A stretch of 14,563 nt of DNA, from contig CAZOHH010000057.1 of the NCBI GenBank assembly GCA_964579735.1, positions 1-14,563 of the forward strand, read 5' to 3'. The stretch is from CAILLO01 sp964579735. GTDB taxonomy: Bacteria; Bacillota; Clostridia; Saccharofermentanales; UBA5734. Positions 6,720 through 13,470 of the stretch are shown in pieces. The notes below the pieces were generated by a model. It was not told where the DNA came from, did not search any database, and saw nothing but the letters and a program-made list of their open reading frames with translations. Numbering within the stretch: the stretch's first letter is position 1; each line of letters opens with the position of its first letter. A program made the translations under genes and the position numbers.

Positions 6720-7823
6720 ATGGCGCTGAAGATCGGTCTGGTCGGCATGGGAAGCATCGGAAATACGCATGCGGATGCATACGCGAAGGATGAACTGGGG
6801 GATCTGGTCGCCGTCTGCGACGTCAAGCACGACCGCGCGGACGCGGCGGCCGAGAAATACGGCGTACCGGCTTTCTACACCCTGCAGGAGATGCTGCTGG
6901 CCATGCCGGGAATCGATATCGTCGACGTCACGACCTCCGGCTACGAGCAGGGCAGCTGGCACTACCAGCCGGTCATGGAGGCCCTGAATGCCGGCAAGCA
7001 CGTCCTGGTCGAGAAGCCGATCTCGAACGACGTCCGGGAGGCGCGCGAGATGGTCCGACTCGCCGCCAGCAAGAACCTGTACCTCGGCTGCAACCTGAAC
7101 CACTACTTCACGCAGCCGGCGGCGCGCGGCGACCAGCTGGTGGCGGAGGGGAAGATCGGCGAGCCGGTCTACATCATCCACAAGGTCGGCTTCAACGGGG
7201 GCCAGGCAAGCTACGGCGGAGCGGGCTCCGAGCGTTGGCACCGACCCTATTCCCACCTGAAGGCGTTCCTGCCCCACCCCTTCTCCGTCATGCGGCACTT
7301 CGGAGGCGACATCACCCACGTCCAGGCGCAGCTGAGCAAGCCGGGCGTCCGCAAATCCGCCAACGACCTGATGTACTCGATCAACAGCATCCACGTCCGC
7401 TTCGAGAACGGCAGCAGTGGCTATCTTCTCTCGCAGCGCGGCGACGCGATGTTCGGCCTCGGGGGCTGGTGGAGCTTCGAGATGGCCGGGACCAAGGGCA
7501 CCTTCGTCATCGAGAACTGCGTCGAGAAGCTCAGCTACTGGGACGCCGAGAAGCCGACGGGCAGCATGGGGTCCCCAGCCCCGAATGAAGTGCTCGACAC
7601 CGGCATCACCGATTTCAACACCACCTTCCCGGCCCGCATCCACGCGTTCCTCGAGGACGTGACGAACGGCGTGCCGGTCGAGTTCCTGCGCTCCTCGGGC
7701 CGCGACGCCCTCGCCACGCTGGAATACACCTTCGCCGCCATCCGCTCCTTCGAGGAGGGCGGCGCGGTCGTCCGTCCCGAACCGCTGCCGACCCTGCACG
7801 GCGATATCCACAAGCCGATATGA
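6720..7823 (+). CDS. second Gfo/Idh/MocA family oxidoreductase
   Basis: This 367-residue protein has a clear gggagga ribosome binding site. The N-terminus IGLVGMGSIGNTH gives the Rossmann loop G9-x-G11-x-x-G14. VEKP (Glu98-Lys99-Pro100) is the catalytic block, and GCNLNHYFTQPA opens the second domain. Near residues 184-195 it reads LPHPFSVMRHFGG. The first dehydrogenase has PHSVDFVRYFGG here, so the active-site His is kept (His186) but the usual Asp position is Ser. The GNTH loop, the VEKPI-ND stretch and the FGGD turn are shared with the first dehydrogenase, which supports paralogy with divergent specificity. It is about 30 residues longer, with inserts in the C-terminal sheet domain. Its stop overlaps the next sulfatase start (ATGA). 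Substrate unknown; it may act on the product of the Cys-type sulfatase. Confidence 0.9.
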   Translation: MALKIGLVGMGSIGNTHADAYAKDELGDLVAVCDVKHDRADAAAEKYGVPAFYTLQEMLLAMPGIDIVDVTTSGYEQGSWHYQPVMEALNAGKHVLVEKPISNDVREAREMVRLAASKNLYLGCNLNHYFTQPAARGDQLVAEGKIGEPVYIIHKVGFNGGQASYGGAGSERWHRPYSHLKAFLPHPFSVMRHFGGDITHVQAQLSKPGVRKSANDLMYSINSIHVRFENGSSGYLLSQRGDAMFGLGGWWSFEMAGTKGTFVIENCVEKLSYWDAEKPTGSMGSPAPNEVLDTGITDFNTTFPARIHAFLEDVTNGVPVEFLRSSGRDALATLEYTFAAIRSFEEGGAVVRPEPLPTLHGDIHKPI

Positions 7824-9226
7824 GCGAAAGGGAAGGCGCCCGGAAACCCAACGTCCTGCTGCTGGTCGCCGACCAGCACCGCTGGGACTGCGTCGGCGCC
7901 GCCGGGCGTTTTCCCGTCCGCACGCCGAACCTGGACGGGCTGGCCGCCGAAGGCGCCTTCTTCGAGCATGCCTTCACCCCCATTCCGGTCTGTGCTCCCG
8001 CTCGGCAGGCCCTTCTGTCCGGGCTTTCTCCGGACGCGTTCGGTGCTCTGTGGAATCCCGACTTCCTGCCGACGCCGACCCTCGTTCCCTCCGACCGCTT
8101 CTATACGGCGGCGCTCGCGCGCGCCGGCTACCGCTGCTCCCTGGTCGGCAAGTGGAACAGCTCCCTCACGCATTCCCCCGCGGACTTCGGCTTCCAACGG
8201 CATGTGACGCCCGACGCGCATGCTCGCCGGTTGGCCGAGCTCTACCCCGACCTCGCCTTCGAGCGGGGCTGGTTTGGAGAACCCAGTCCGGTCGCCCTGG
8301 AGGACAGCGCCACGCATTGGGCGGCGGAAGCCGCCTGCGGACTGATCGAGGAGAGCACCCGCGACGGCGTGCCCTGGCTGGTCCGCGTGGATTTCACCGA
8401 CCCGCACCTGCCCTGCCGGCCCAGCGAGCCCTTCGCCTCGTCGGTCGACCCGGAGCTGCCGGAACCCTGGGACAGTTTCGGCGACCCGCTCGAGGGCAAG
8501 CCCTACATCCAGCGCCAACAGGTCGTCAACTGGCGGCTCGAGGGGATGGAGTGGAAGGACTGGCGCACCACCGTCGCACTGTACTACGCTATGGTCGCGC
8601 AGATCGACGACGCCGTCGGACGCATGCTCGCCAAGGTGCGCGACCTCGGCCTGGAGCGCGACACGATCGTCATCTACACCTCCGACCACGGCGACCTCTG
8701 CGGCGGACACGGCATGCTCGACAAGCACTACGTCCTCTATGACGACGTCACACGCGTGCCTCTGCTCGTCCGATACCCGGCCCTGATTCCGGGGGGCCTC
8801 CGGATTCCCGAGTTCGTCTCCAATGCCCTGGACCTCGGCGCCACGCTGGCCGGACTCTGCGGCCTTTCGGACGTGGACCCCGGTCTGGGCCATTCCCTGG
8901 TTTCGCTGCTTTCGGGCGGGCACGAGCCGGAGCGGGACTTCGCCGTCTCCTCGGCGAACGGCCAGCAATTCGGCCTCTTCACCCAGCGCAGCCTCCGGAC
9001 CGCGGACTGGCTCTACGTCTGGAACCTGACGGACGTCGACGAGCTCTACGATGTCAGGAGCGACCCAGGACAGAAGACCAACCGTGCCGCCGACCCCGGT
9101 CTTGCGCCCGTCCTGGGCGGACTGCGCCGACGGTTGCACGCAGAGCTCCTGCGACGCAAGGACCCCTTCGCATCTACCGGGTGGCTCGACGCGCAGCTGC
9201 TCGAGAACCGCAAGAACGACCAATGA
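7820..9226 (+). CDS. type I sulfatase with canonical Cys formylglycine motif, no signal peptide
   Basis: This 468-residue protein overlaps the previous stop (ATGA at 7820-7823). It has the canonical sulfatase signature C58-A-P-A-R62 followed by QALLSG, so Cys58 is expected to become formylglycine. Other active-site positions are visible: LLVADQHRWD (Asp18), VGKWN (Lys111), DFTDPHLP (His196), YTSDHGD (Asp289, His290) and GGHGMLDKHY (His297, Lys302). The C-terminal ADWLYVWN and ELYDVRSDP segments are the usual last strands of sulfatases, the latter often reading ELYDL-DP. There is no N-terminal signal peptide, so it should act in the cytoplasm on an imported sulfate ester. No anaerobic sulfatase-maturating enzyme or formylglycine-generating enzyme is encoded in the window, so maturation must come from elsewhere. 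A choline-sulfatase-like or sugar-sulfatase role is possible; the substrate is not determined. Confidence 0.92.
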   Translation: MSEREGARKPNVLLLVADQHRWDCVGAAGRFPVRTPNLDGLAAEGAFFEHAFTPIPVCAPARQALLSGLSPDAFGALWNPDFLPTPTLVPSDRFYTAALARAGYRCSLVGKWNSSLTHSPADFGFQRHVTPDAHARRLAELYPDLAFERGWFGEPSPVALEDSATHWAAEAACGLIEESTRDGVPWLVRVDFTDPHLPCRPSEPFASSVDPELPEPWDSFGDPLEGKPYIQRQQVVNWRLEGMEWKDWRTTVALYYAMVAQIDDAVGRMLAKVRDLGLERDTIVIYTSDHGDLCGGHGMLDKHYVLYDDVTRVPLLVRYPALIPGGLRIPEFVSNALDLGATLAGLCGLSDVDPGLGHSLVSLLSGGHEPERDFAVSSANGQQFGLFTQRSLRTADWLYVWNLTDVDELYDVRSDPGQKTNRAADPGLAPVLGGLRRRLHAELLRRKDPFASTGWLDAQLLENRKNDQ

Positions 9227-9255
9227 AACCCAAAAGAAAGCAAGGAGATCCCCCC

Positions 9256-10524
9256 ATGAAGAAGTCCATCCAGGCCCTCCTGCCCCTCCTGATCCTCAGC
9301 ATCCTGCTGACCGGCCTGACCGGCCTGGGCACGGGATGCGCGCCAGCGGCCACCGCGGGCCCCGTGACGCTCCGGTTCGTCCGCATCGGCACCGACGCCG
9401 CCGAAACCACCTACTGGAAGCGGGTGATCTCCGATTTCAACGCGAAGACCCCGGGCGTGACCGTCGAGTACGATGACGCCGCCATCGGCGAGGCCATGGA
9501 GACCAAGCTGAACTCGATGTTCAGCGCCGGCCTCGGTCCCGATATCATCGGCCACGGCATCATGTCGGTCGCCGCCCGCGCCGAGGCGAAGAACTACCTG
9601 CCCATCGACTCCTACTTCGATAAGTGGGAAGGCAAGGACGACATCATGGCGAGCGTCCTCGCCAACGGGACCTACAAGAACAAGGTCTACGGCCTGGGCT
9701 ACTCCATGACGCCCTTCGTGTTCGCCTACCGCAAGGACCTGTTCACGACGGCCGGCCTCGACCCGGAGAGTCCCCCGAGGACCTGGTCGGACCTTGAATC
9801 CTACGCCAGGAAACTGACGGTCAAGGACAGCGCCGGGCGCATCACCCAGTCCGGGTTCGCCTTCCCCAAATCGGCCGGCAACTTCGTCGAGTTCGATGCG
9901 CTCGTCTTCGGAAACGGCGGCCGCTACTACGATGCTTCGGGCAATCCGACCCTGGACACGGTCGACAAGTCCGAGACACTGGACTTCCTGGCCGGATTCG
10001 TCAACGAGGTCGGCATCCCCTACGCCAGCGGCGAGACCAACCCGTTCGTCGCCGGCACGGCCGCGATGACCCTGATCAACAACGTCGCGCTGACCCCGAT
10101 GCTGAAGGACGCCGCCTACGCCGGCAAGATCGGGATTGCCCTGCCGCCCTCCAACAAGGAGCCGGCCACGTTCAGCGGCTGCAACATGCTGTTCATCGGG
10201 GGTGACTGCAAGCACCCCGACCAGGCCTTCCAGTTCATCTCCTTCGCACTGACCAAGACGGAAGTCCTGACCCGCGCGAAGGAGCTGAACATCCCGGTCA
10301 CGCGCACCTCGCAGGTCGCGGCCTTCATCGCCCTCGACCCGATGAACGAGGTCCGTGCCTCCTGCGTGGCCAAGGGAATCGGCATGCCGCGCACGACCTG
10401 GGCTGCCGCCTTCCAGAAGACCCGCAACGACATGGTCCAGCAGGTCCTCTACGGCAAGACATCAGCCGTCGATGCCGTGAAGGCCGCCCAGAAGGCGCTG
10501 GAAGCGGAGATCGCAGCCCCTTGA
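9256..10524 (+). CDS. ABC transporter extracellular solute-binding lipoprotein (family 1, sugar type)
   Basis: This 422-residue protein starts at ATG 9256, behind aaggagat. An in-frame ATG at 9223 overlaps the previous stop but lacks a ribosome binding site and would put 11 polar residues before the signal. The signal is MKKS, then a hydrophobic stretch to about residue 24, then GTGC with Cys28 as a probable lipidation site; the lipobox is imperfect (Thr at -2). Mature features of family 1 sugar-binding proteins follow: a TYWKRVISDFNAKTPGVTVEY strand-helix, a GLGPDI turn, a KVYGLGYS segment, a FAYRKDLFTTAGLDP block and PPRTWSDLESYARKLT. The PFVAGTAAM segment is also typical. It captures the substrate outside the membrane and delivers it to the two permeases that follow directly. 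The ligand cannot be read from the sequence, but the flanking sulfatases suggest a small sulfated or otherwise esterified sugar or polyol. Confidence 0.93.
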   Translation: MKKSIQALLPLLILSILLTGLTGLGTGCAPAATAGPVTLRFVRIGTDAAETTYWKRVISDFNAKTPGVTVEYDDAAIGEAMETKLNSMFSAGLGPDIIGHGIMSVAARAEAKNYLPIDSYFDKWEGKDDIMASVLANGTYKNKVYGLGYSMTPFVFAYRKDLFTTAGLDPESPPRTWSDLESYARKLTVKDSAGRITQSGFAFPKSAGNFVEFDALVFGNGGRYYDASGNPTLDTVDKSETLDFLAGFVNEVGIPYASGETNPFVAGTAAMTLINNVALTPMLKDAAYAGKIGIALPPSNKEPATFSGCNMLFIGGDCKHPDQAFQFISFALTKTEVLTRAKELNIPVTRTSQVAAFIALDPMNEVRASCVAKGIGMPRTTWAAAFQKTRNDMVQQVLYGKTSAVDAVKAAQKALEAEIAAP

Positions 10525-11432
10525 GCCGGAGGGGGATCCAGCGGAAGTCGAGCAGCGACGCGCGCGCCGCTTATCTGCTGATTCTCCCGTTCTTCCTGTT
10601 CTTCGCGCTCTTCGTCCTCTACCCGCTGCTGATGAACTTCTACAACAGCCTCACCAACTACAGCCTGGCGAGCCGAGAATTCATCGGCCTCGCCAATTAT
10701 CGGCGCCTGCTGCAGGACCCGGGGTTCCTCCACGCACTGCGCAACACGCTGGTCTTCTCCGTCGCCTCCGTCGCGCCCCTGATGGGGCTCGGCTTCCTCG
10801 CCGCGCTGTGCATCGAGGGCACCGGCCGGGCGCTCTCGTCCATCCGCGCCGTGCTGATGTTCCCCTACGTCCTGTCCATGGTCTCGGCATCGATGATCTG
10901 GCTCTACCTGTTCGAGCCGGGCTCCGGGCTCTTCAACAAGCTGCTCTGGGCGGTCGGGCTGCCCGGCAGCGACTGGCTGTTCGACGAGCGGCTGGCCCTG
11001 CCGTGCCTGATCCTGGTCCATGTCTGGAAGAACGTCGGCTACGTCATGATCATCTACCTGGCGGCCCTGCTCGGGGTGCCCAGGAGCCAGTATGAGGCCG
11101 CGCGGGTCGATGGTGCCGGGACATTCCGCCGGATCCTCCACGTCACTCTGCCCGCCATTCGCCCGGTCAGCTACTTCCTGCTCGCCACCCTGTCGATCGA
11201 GTGCTTCAAGACCTTCGAGCTGGTGCGCATCATGACCAACGGCGGGCCGGTGGACGCGACCACGACCCTCACGCACCAGATCTACATCCGCGCCTTCTCC
11301 GAGTTCAAGATGGGTTACGCATCGTCCCTCTCGGTGGTCCTGTTCCTGCTGATCCTGGCCGGGACCATCCTCAACCTCCGCATCGGCGGACAGCTCGACC
11401 GCGCGCCCCGCGACGCCGGACGGGAGGCCTGA
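10521..11432 (+). CDS. sugar ABC transporter permease (MalF/UgpA/MsmF type)
   Basis: This 303-residue protein probably starts at TTG 10521, overlapping the binding-protein stop as TTGA. No ATG or GTG lies between that point and the first membrane helix. The only purine-rich upstream element (cggag, about 10505-10509) is distant, so initiation may rely on translational coupling. Six membrane segments can be seen at about 15-38, 73-95, 109-130, 155-180, 213-230 and 265-287. The cytoplasmic EAA loop that docks the ATPase is YEAARVDGAGTFRRILHVTLPAI, at about residues 192-214. The N-terminal block LPFFLFFALFVLYPL and the MTNGGP segment are typical of the first permease of carbohydrate importers. 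No ATPase gene follows. Confidence 0.93.
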   Translation: MSRRGIQRKSSSDARAAYLLILPFFLFFALFVLYPLLMNFYNSLTNYSLASREFIGLANYRRLLQDPGFLHALRNTLVFSVASVAPLMGLGFLAALCIEGTGRALSSIRAVLMFPYVLSMVSASMIWLYLFEPGSGLFNKLLWAVGLPGSDWLFDERLALPCLILVHVWKNVGYVMIIYLAALLGVPRSQYEAARVDGAGTFRRILHVTLPAIRPVSYFLLATLSIECFKTFELVRIMTNGGPVDATTTLTHQIYIRAFSEFKMGYASSLSVVLFLLILAGTILNLRIGGQLDRAPRDAGREA

Positions 11433-11433
11433 C

Positions 11434-12315
11434 GTGCGCAAGGCGAGAACGCCATGGTGGAGCCGGCTTCCCGGTGCGATCCTGCTGCTGGCGTTCGTCC
11501 TCACGGCCGCGTTCCCCATCGTGGCCATGCTTTCCGTCTCCCTGCAGGGGATGGACCAGATCCGCTCCGCGGGCCTATCCTTCCTGCCGAACCCGGTCGT
11601 CTTCGAGAACTACGGCCTGGCCCTGTCGAACGGCGACTGGTTGCGCTACCTCTCGAACAGCTTCTACGTGGCGGGCTTCGCGACGGCCATCAGCCTGCTC
11701 ATCAACGCCATGACCGGCTACGCCTTCGCCCGGATCGACTTCCCCTACCGGCGGTTCCTGTTCCTCCTTGTCCTGACCGGGATGATGATCCCCACGCAGG
11801 TCACTCTGGTGCCCCTCTTCAGCCTCGTCCGGCATTTCCCGCTGGCAGGGGGGAACGACTGGCTCGGCCAGGGCGGCACCGGCCTGGTCGACACGCTGGC
11901 CGGCCTGATCCTGCCCTACGCCGCCGGCTCCTTCGGCGTCTTCCTCTGCCGCCAGTTCTACGTGCTGTTTCCAGCCGAATTGGACGAAGCGGCCCGGATC
12001 GACGGCTGCAGCCGGTTCCGGACCTTCGTCTCCATCTATCTGCCTCTGTCCACGCCGGTCCTCGGCGCCCTCGCCGTGCTTAAGTTCACGGCCTCCTGGA
12101 ACGAATACACCTGGCCCCTGGTCATGACGAATTCCGGGTCCGACCGGATCACGACCGTCCAGCTGGCCCTGACCCGCTTCCGCAACGAGGGCGAGGTCTT
12201 CTGGAACCAGCTGATGGCGGCCACGCTGGTATCCAGCCTCGTGATCGTCTTTGTCTTCCTGGCCCTGCAGCGGTATTTCGTGAGCGGGCTTCTGGCCGGA
12301 AGCGTCAAGGAGTAA
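11434..12315 (+). CDS. sugar ABC transporter permease (MalG/UgpE/MsmG type)
   Basis: This 293-residue protein starts at GTG 11434, one base after the preceding stop, with gggagg about seven bases upstream. It has the six-helix layout of the second permease of carbohydrate importers. The EAA loop is LDEAARIDGCSRFRTFVSIYLPLSTP, at about residues 185-210. Other family marks are SVSLQGMDQI after helix 1, NSFYVAGFATAISLLINAMTGYAFAR, GMMIPTQVTLVPLF and SWNEYTWPL. It would pair with the upstream permease to form the channel. It is the last gene of the GC-rich catabolic cluster. The sequence changes composition immediately after its stop, and no intrinsic terminator is visible there. Confidence 0.93.
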   Translation: MRKARTPWWSRLPGAILLLAFVLTAAFPIVAMLSVSLQGMDQIRSAGLSFLPNPVVFENYGLALSNGDWLRYLSNSFYVAGFATAISLLINAMTGYAFARIDFPYRRFLFLLVLTGMMIPTQVTLVPLFSLVRHFPLAGGNDWLGQGGTGLVDTLAGLILPYAAGSFGVFLCRQFYVLFPAELDEAARIDGCSRFRTFVSIYLPLSTPVLGALAVLKFTASWNEYTWPLVMTNSGSDRITTVQLALTRFRNEGEVFWNQLMAATLVSSLVIVFVFLALQRYFVSGLLAGSVKE

Positions 12316-12983
12316 AGGGGTCAGGTGATAGAATGCATGAATGACAGAGGAGGATTCCAGATGACCTTTCGTCCAGAAGCTCTTCTTGAGCTTGTCGTCT
12401 TCAAGGACGATCAAGTCATCATCGATGTCAAGGTATCGAGTGGCGAAGAGACGGTCTGGCTGACGCAAGCCCAGATGGCTCGACTGTTCGACAATACCCC
12501 TCAGAACATCACAATGCATATCCGGAATATCTATCAAGAAGGAGAACTGGATCCCGATTCAACCTGTAAGGATTTCTTACAAGTTCGAAACGAAGGCGGA
12601 CGCTCCATTTCCAGGAAATCAAGGCATTACAATCTCGACATGATCATATCGGTCGGGTATAGAGTCAAGTCCAATCGAGGGATTGTCTTTCGGAAATGGG
12701 CCAACCGCATCCTGAAGGAATACCTCTTGCATGGAGTCGTATTGGATCGGTCCCGACTGGAGGCGGAGAAGCTCCAGCAGATCACGCAGATCCTGAAGCG
12801 GTCTGTTAGGAATCTGGAATCCCGACAGATTCTCGATGTCATCGAAACCTATTCCAGAGCATTGACACTCCTCGACAAGAATCAAGCGTTGTTCAAGCAC
12901 CAGACCGAGAAGGTCATCGCCGATGATACCCTCGCCGTATTGACCATCATGATTGCCGCTACCAATTCGATGACCTTGGGCCG

Positions 12984-13079
12984 CTACCTGTTCACACTGG
13001 CGCTGATCTGCGTGTGGTTCAACCCGCTGGCTTTCAGCCTGAGCATTTCCCGTATCACTGTTGTCGTGAGCCTCCGCAT
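12984..13079 (-). pseudogene. istA: istA fragment, first 31 codons of an IS21-type transposase
   Basis: Minus-strand ATG at 13079 follows aaaggagg eight bases upstream. The peptide begins MRRLTTTVIREMLRLKASG and continues with LNHTQISASVNR before a stop at 12984-12986. This is the start of the N-terminal helix-turn-helix of IS21 IstA proteins, which typically reads as an IREILRLK-type helix, then a G-x-S/N-x-x-x-IA/ISxSL turn. The recognition helix and the DDE catalytic domain are absent. It ends where the + strand RhuM remnant ends, so the two were joined by deletion or insertion. It has no expected function. Confidence 0.6.
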
Positions 13080-13090
13080 CCTGTTTCCTC

Positions 13091-13120
13091 CTTTACAATG
13101 GTCAGACGACCATTGTAAAG
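13091..13120. repeat. perfect 13-bp inverted repeat with 4-base loop in the IS21 leader
   Basis: CTTTACAATGGTC (13091-13103) and GACCATTGTAAAG (13108-13120) are perfect inverted arms around AGAC. The structure lies between the proposed tip of the IS21 element and the istA ribosome binding site, and its inner arm includes part of that site (TAAAG before GAGG). It could be a pair of transposase-binding repeats, or an RNA hairpin that limits istA translation. It is the strongest inverted repeat I found in the window. Confidence 0.8.
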
Positions 13121-13141
13121 GGCGGCGCTCGCTAACTGTAA

Positions 13142-13270
13142 ACATGTCACCGGAACGCTGTGGAAGCTCGTCTACGCTACGTCGAGGGCGGATCCTGGGG
13201 CCAGAAGAAGTACATGAGCATGAAGCATCTGGAGAATTACGAGGAGGATTTCGAGTCGCTGATCGGCTGA
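13142..13270 (+). pseudogene. C-terminal scrap of an unrecognised protein next to the IS21 remnant
   Basis: This frame is open from 13142 to a TGA at 13268-13270 and encodes about 42 residues. It includes RLRYVEGGSWGQKKY, then MSMKHLENYEEDFESLIG at the C-terminus. The composition (aromatic, charged and glycine residues in a natural pattern) looks like genuine protein, unlike the other two frames here. The coding appearance begins almost at the proposed insertion-sequence tip. The simplest reading is that the element cut into a gene and this is its 3' end. I do not recognise the family. A GTG at 13160 is in frame but no ribosome binding site precedes it. Confidence 0.4.
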
Positions 13271-13314
13271 CTACCGCCAGCCAGGTGGGAAGCAAATGTG
13301 CGAAAAACTCTTGA

Positions 13315-13398
13315 CGGTACCTAATCATACAGAAGAAGGACAATACATTCCAAACCGAATACACCTACGGTGAGGATCCATATCCACCAAAAGGTTGA
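13315..13398 (+). pseudogene. possible second C-terminal coding scrap
   Basis: The frame is open for 27 codons to a TGA at 13396-13398 and has no start codon. It reads LIIQKKDNTFQTEYTYG and ends EDPYPPKG, which looks protein-like. It is too short to assign and could be chance. The 13271-13470 interval around it has nothing else I can support, apart from a GC-rich patch at about 13410-13435 that may belong to the 3' end of the minus-strand operon. Confidence 0.2.
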
Positions 13399-13470
13399 TT
13401 GATTATCATATGGAAAACGCCCCCGCCTCCGGCAACCGAAGACTAGGGCTCACACTGTTGTGCCCAAATA

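Larger units (their letters stand above)
12984..13146 (-). mobile_element. remnant left end of an IS21-family insertion sequence
   Basis: Reading the minus strand from 13146, the sequence begins TGTTTACAGTTAGC, then carries a palindrome, a perfect aaggagg ribosome binding site, and the start of an istA-like gene that ends after 31 codons. TTTACA occurs near the proposed tip and again in the palindrome, in keeping with the multiple terminal repeats of IS21 elements. Only about 150-160 bases remain, with no catalytic domain, no istB and no right end. The outer boundary at 13146 is inferred from the TGT tip and from coding sequence that resumes just outside it. Confidence 0.5.
12361..13314 (+). 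pseudogene. RhuM-type protein gene, 3' part replaced by insertion-sequence DNA
   Basis: An ATG at 12361 follows a good ribosome binding site (agaggagga). An in-frame GTG at 12325 is less well supported. Residues 1 to about 175 match the RhuM family (COG3943, virulence protein RhuM): ETVWLTQAQMARLFD, NITMHIRNIYQEGEL, the RHYNLDMIISVGYRVKS block, FRKWANRILKEYLLHG and a helix with QILDVIETYSRALTLLD. A segment near 182-202 (KVIADDTLAVLTIMIAATN) resembles the terminal part of RhuM-Fic fusions. If so, the Fic domain between them has been deleted, since no HPFxxGN-type motif is present. After about residue 205 the frame runs antisense through an istA remnant and then through unrelated DNA to a stop at 13314, so the C-terminus is not native. 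Composition is far less GC-rich than the catabolic genes, which suggests horizontal acquisition. The precise break is uncertain, at about 12,975-12,995. Confidence 0.72.

Noticed and set aside
7535..9223. 562-codon minus-strand open frame opposite the second dehydrogenase and the Cys-type sulfatase
   Set aside because: It is antisense to two strongly recognisable genes, its translation has no family features, and long antisense frames are expected in GC-rich DNA.
9223..9255. Alternative start of the solute-binding protein at ATG 9223, overlapping the sulfatase stop
   Set aside because: No ribosome binding site precedes it and it would place 11 polar residues before the signal peptide. The ATG at 9256 has aaggagat upstream.
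13408..13465. GC-rich patch and GGGC...GCCC hairpin downstream of the HicA-like gene, considered as a terminator or recombination site
   Set aside because: The stems are short or bulged, and the poly-T on the minus strand is not placed directly after a stable stem. I cannot support a terminator or an attachment site here.
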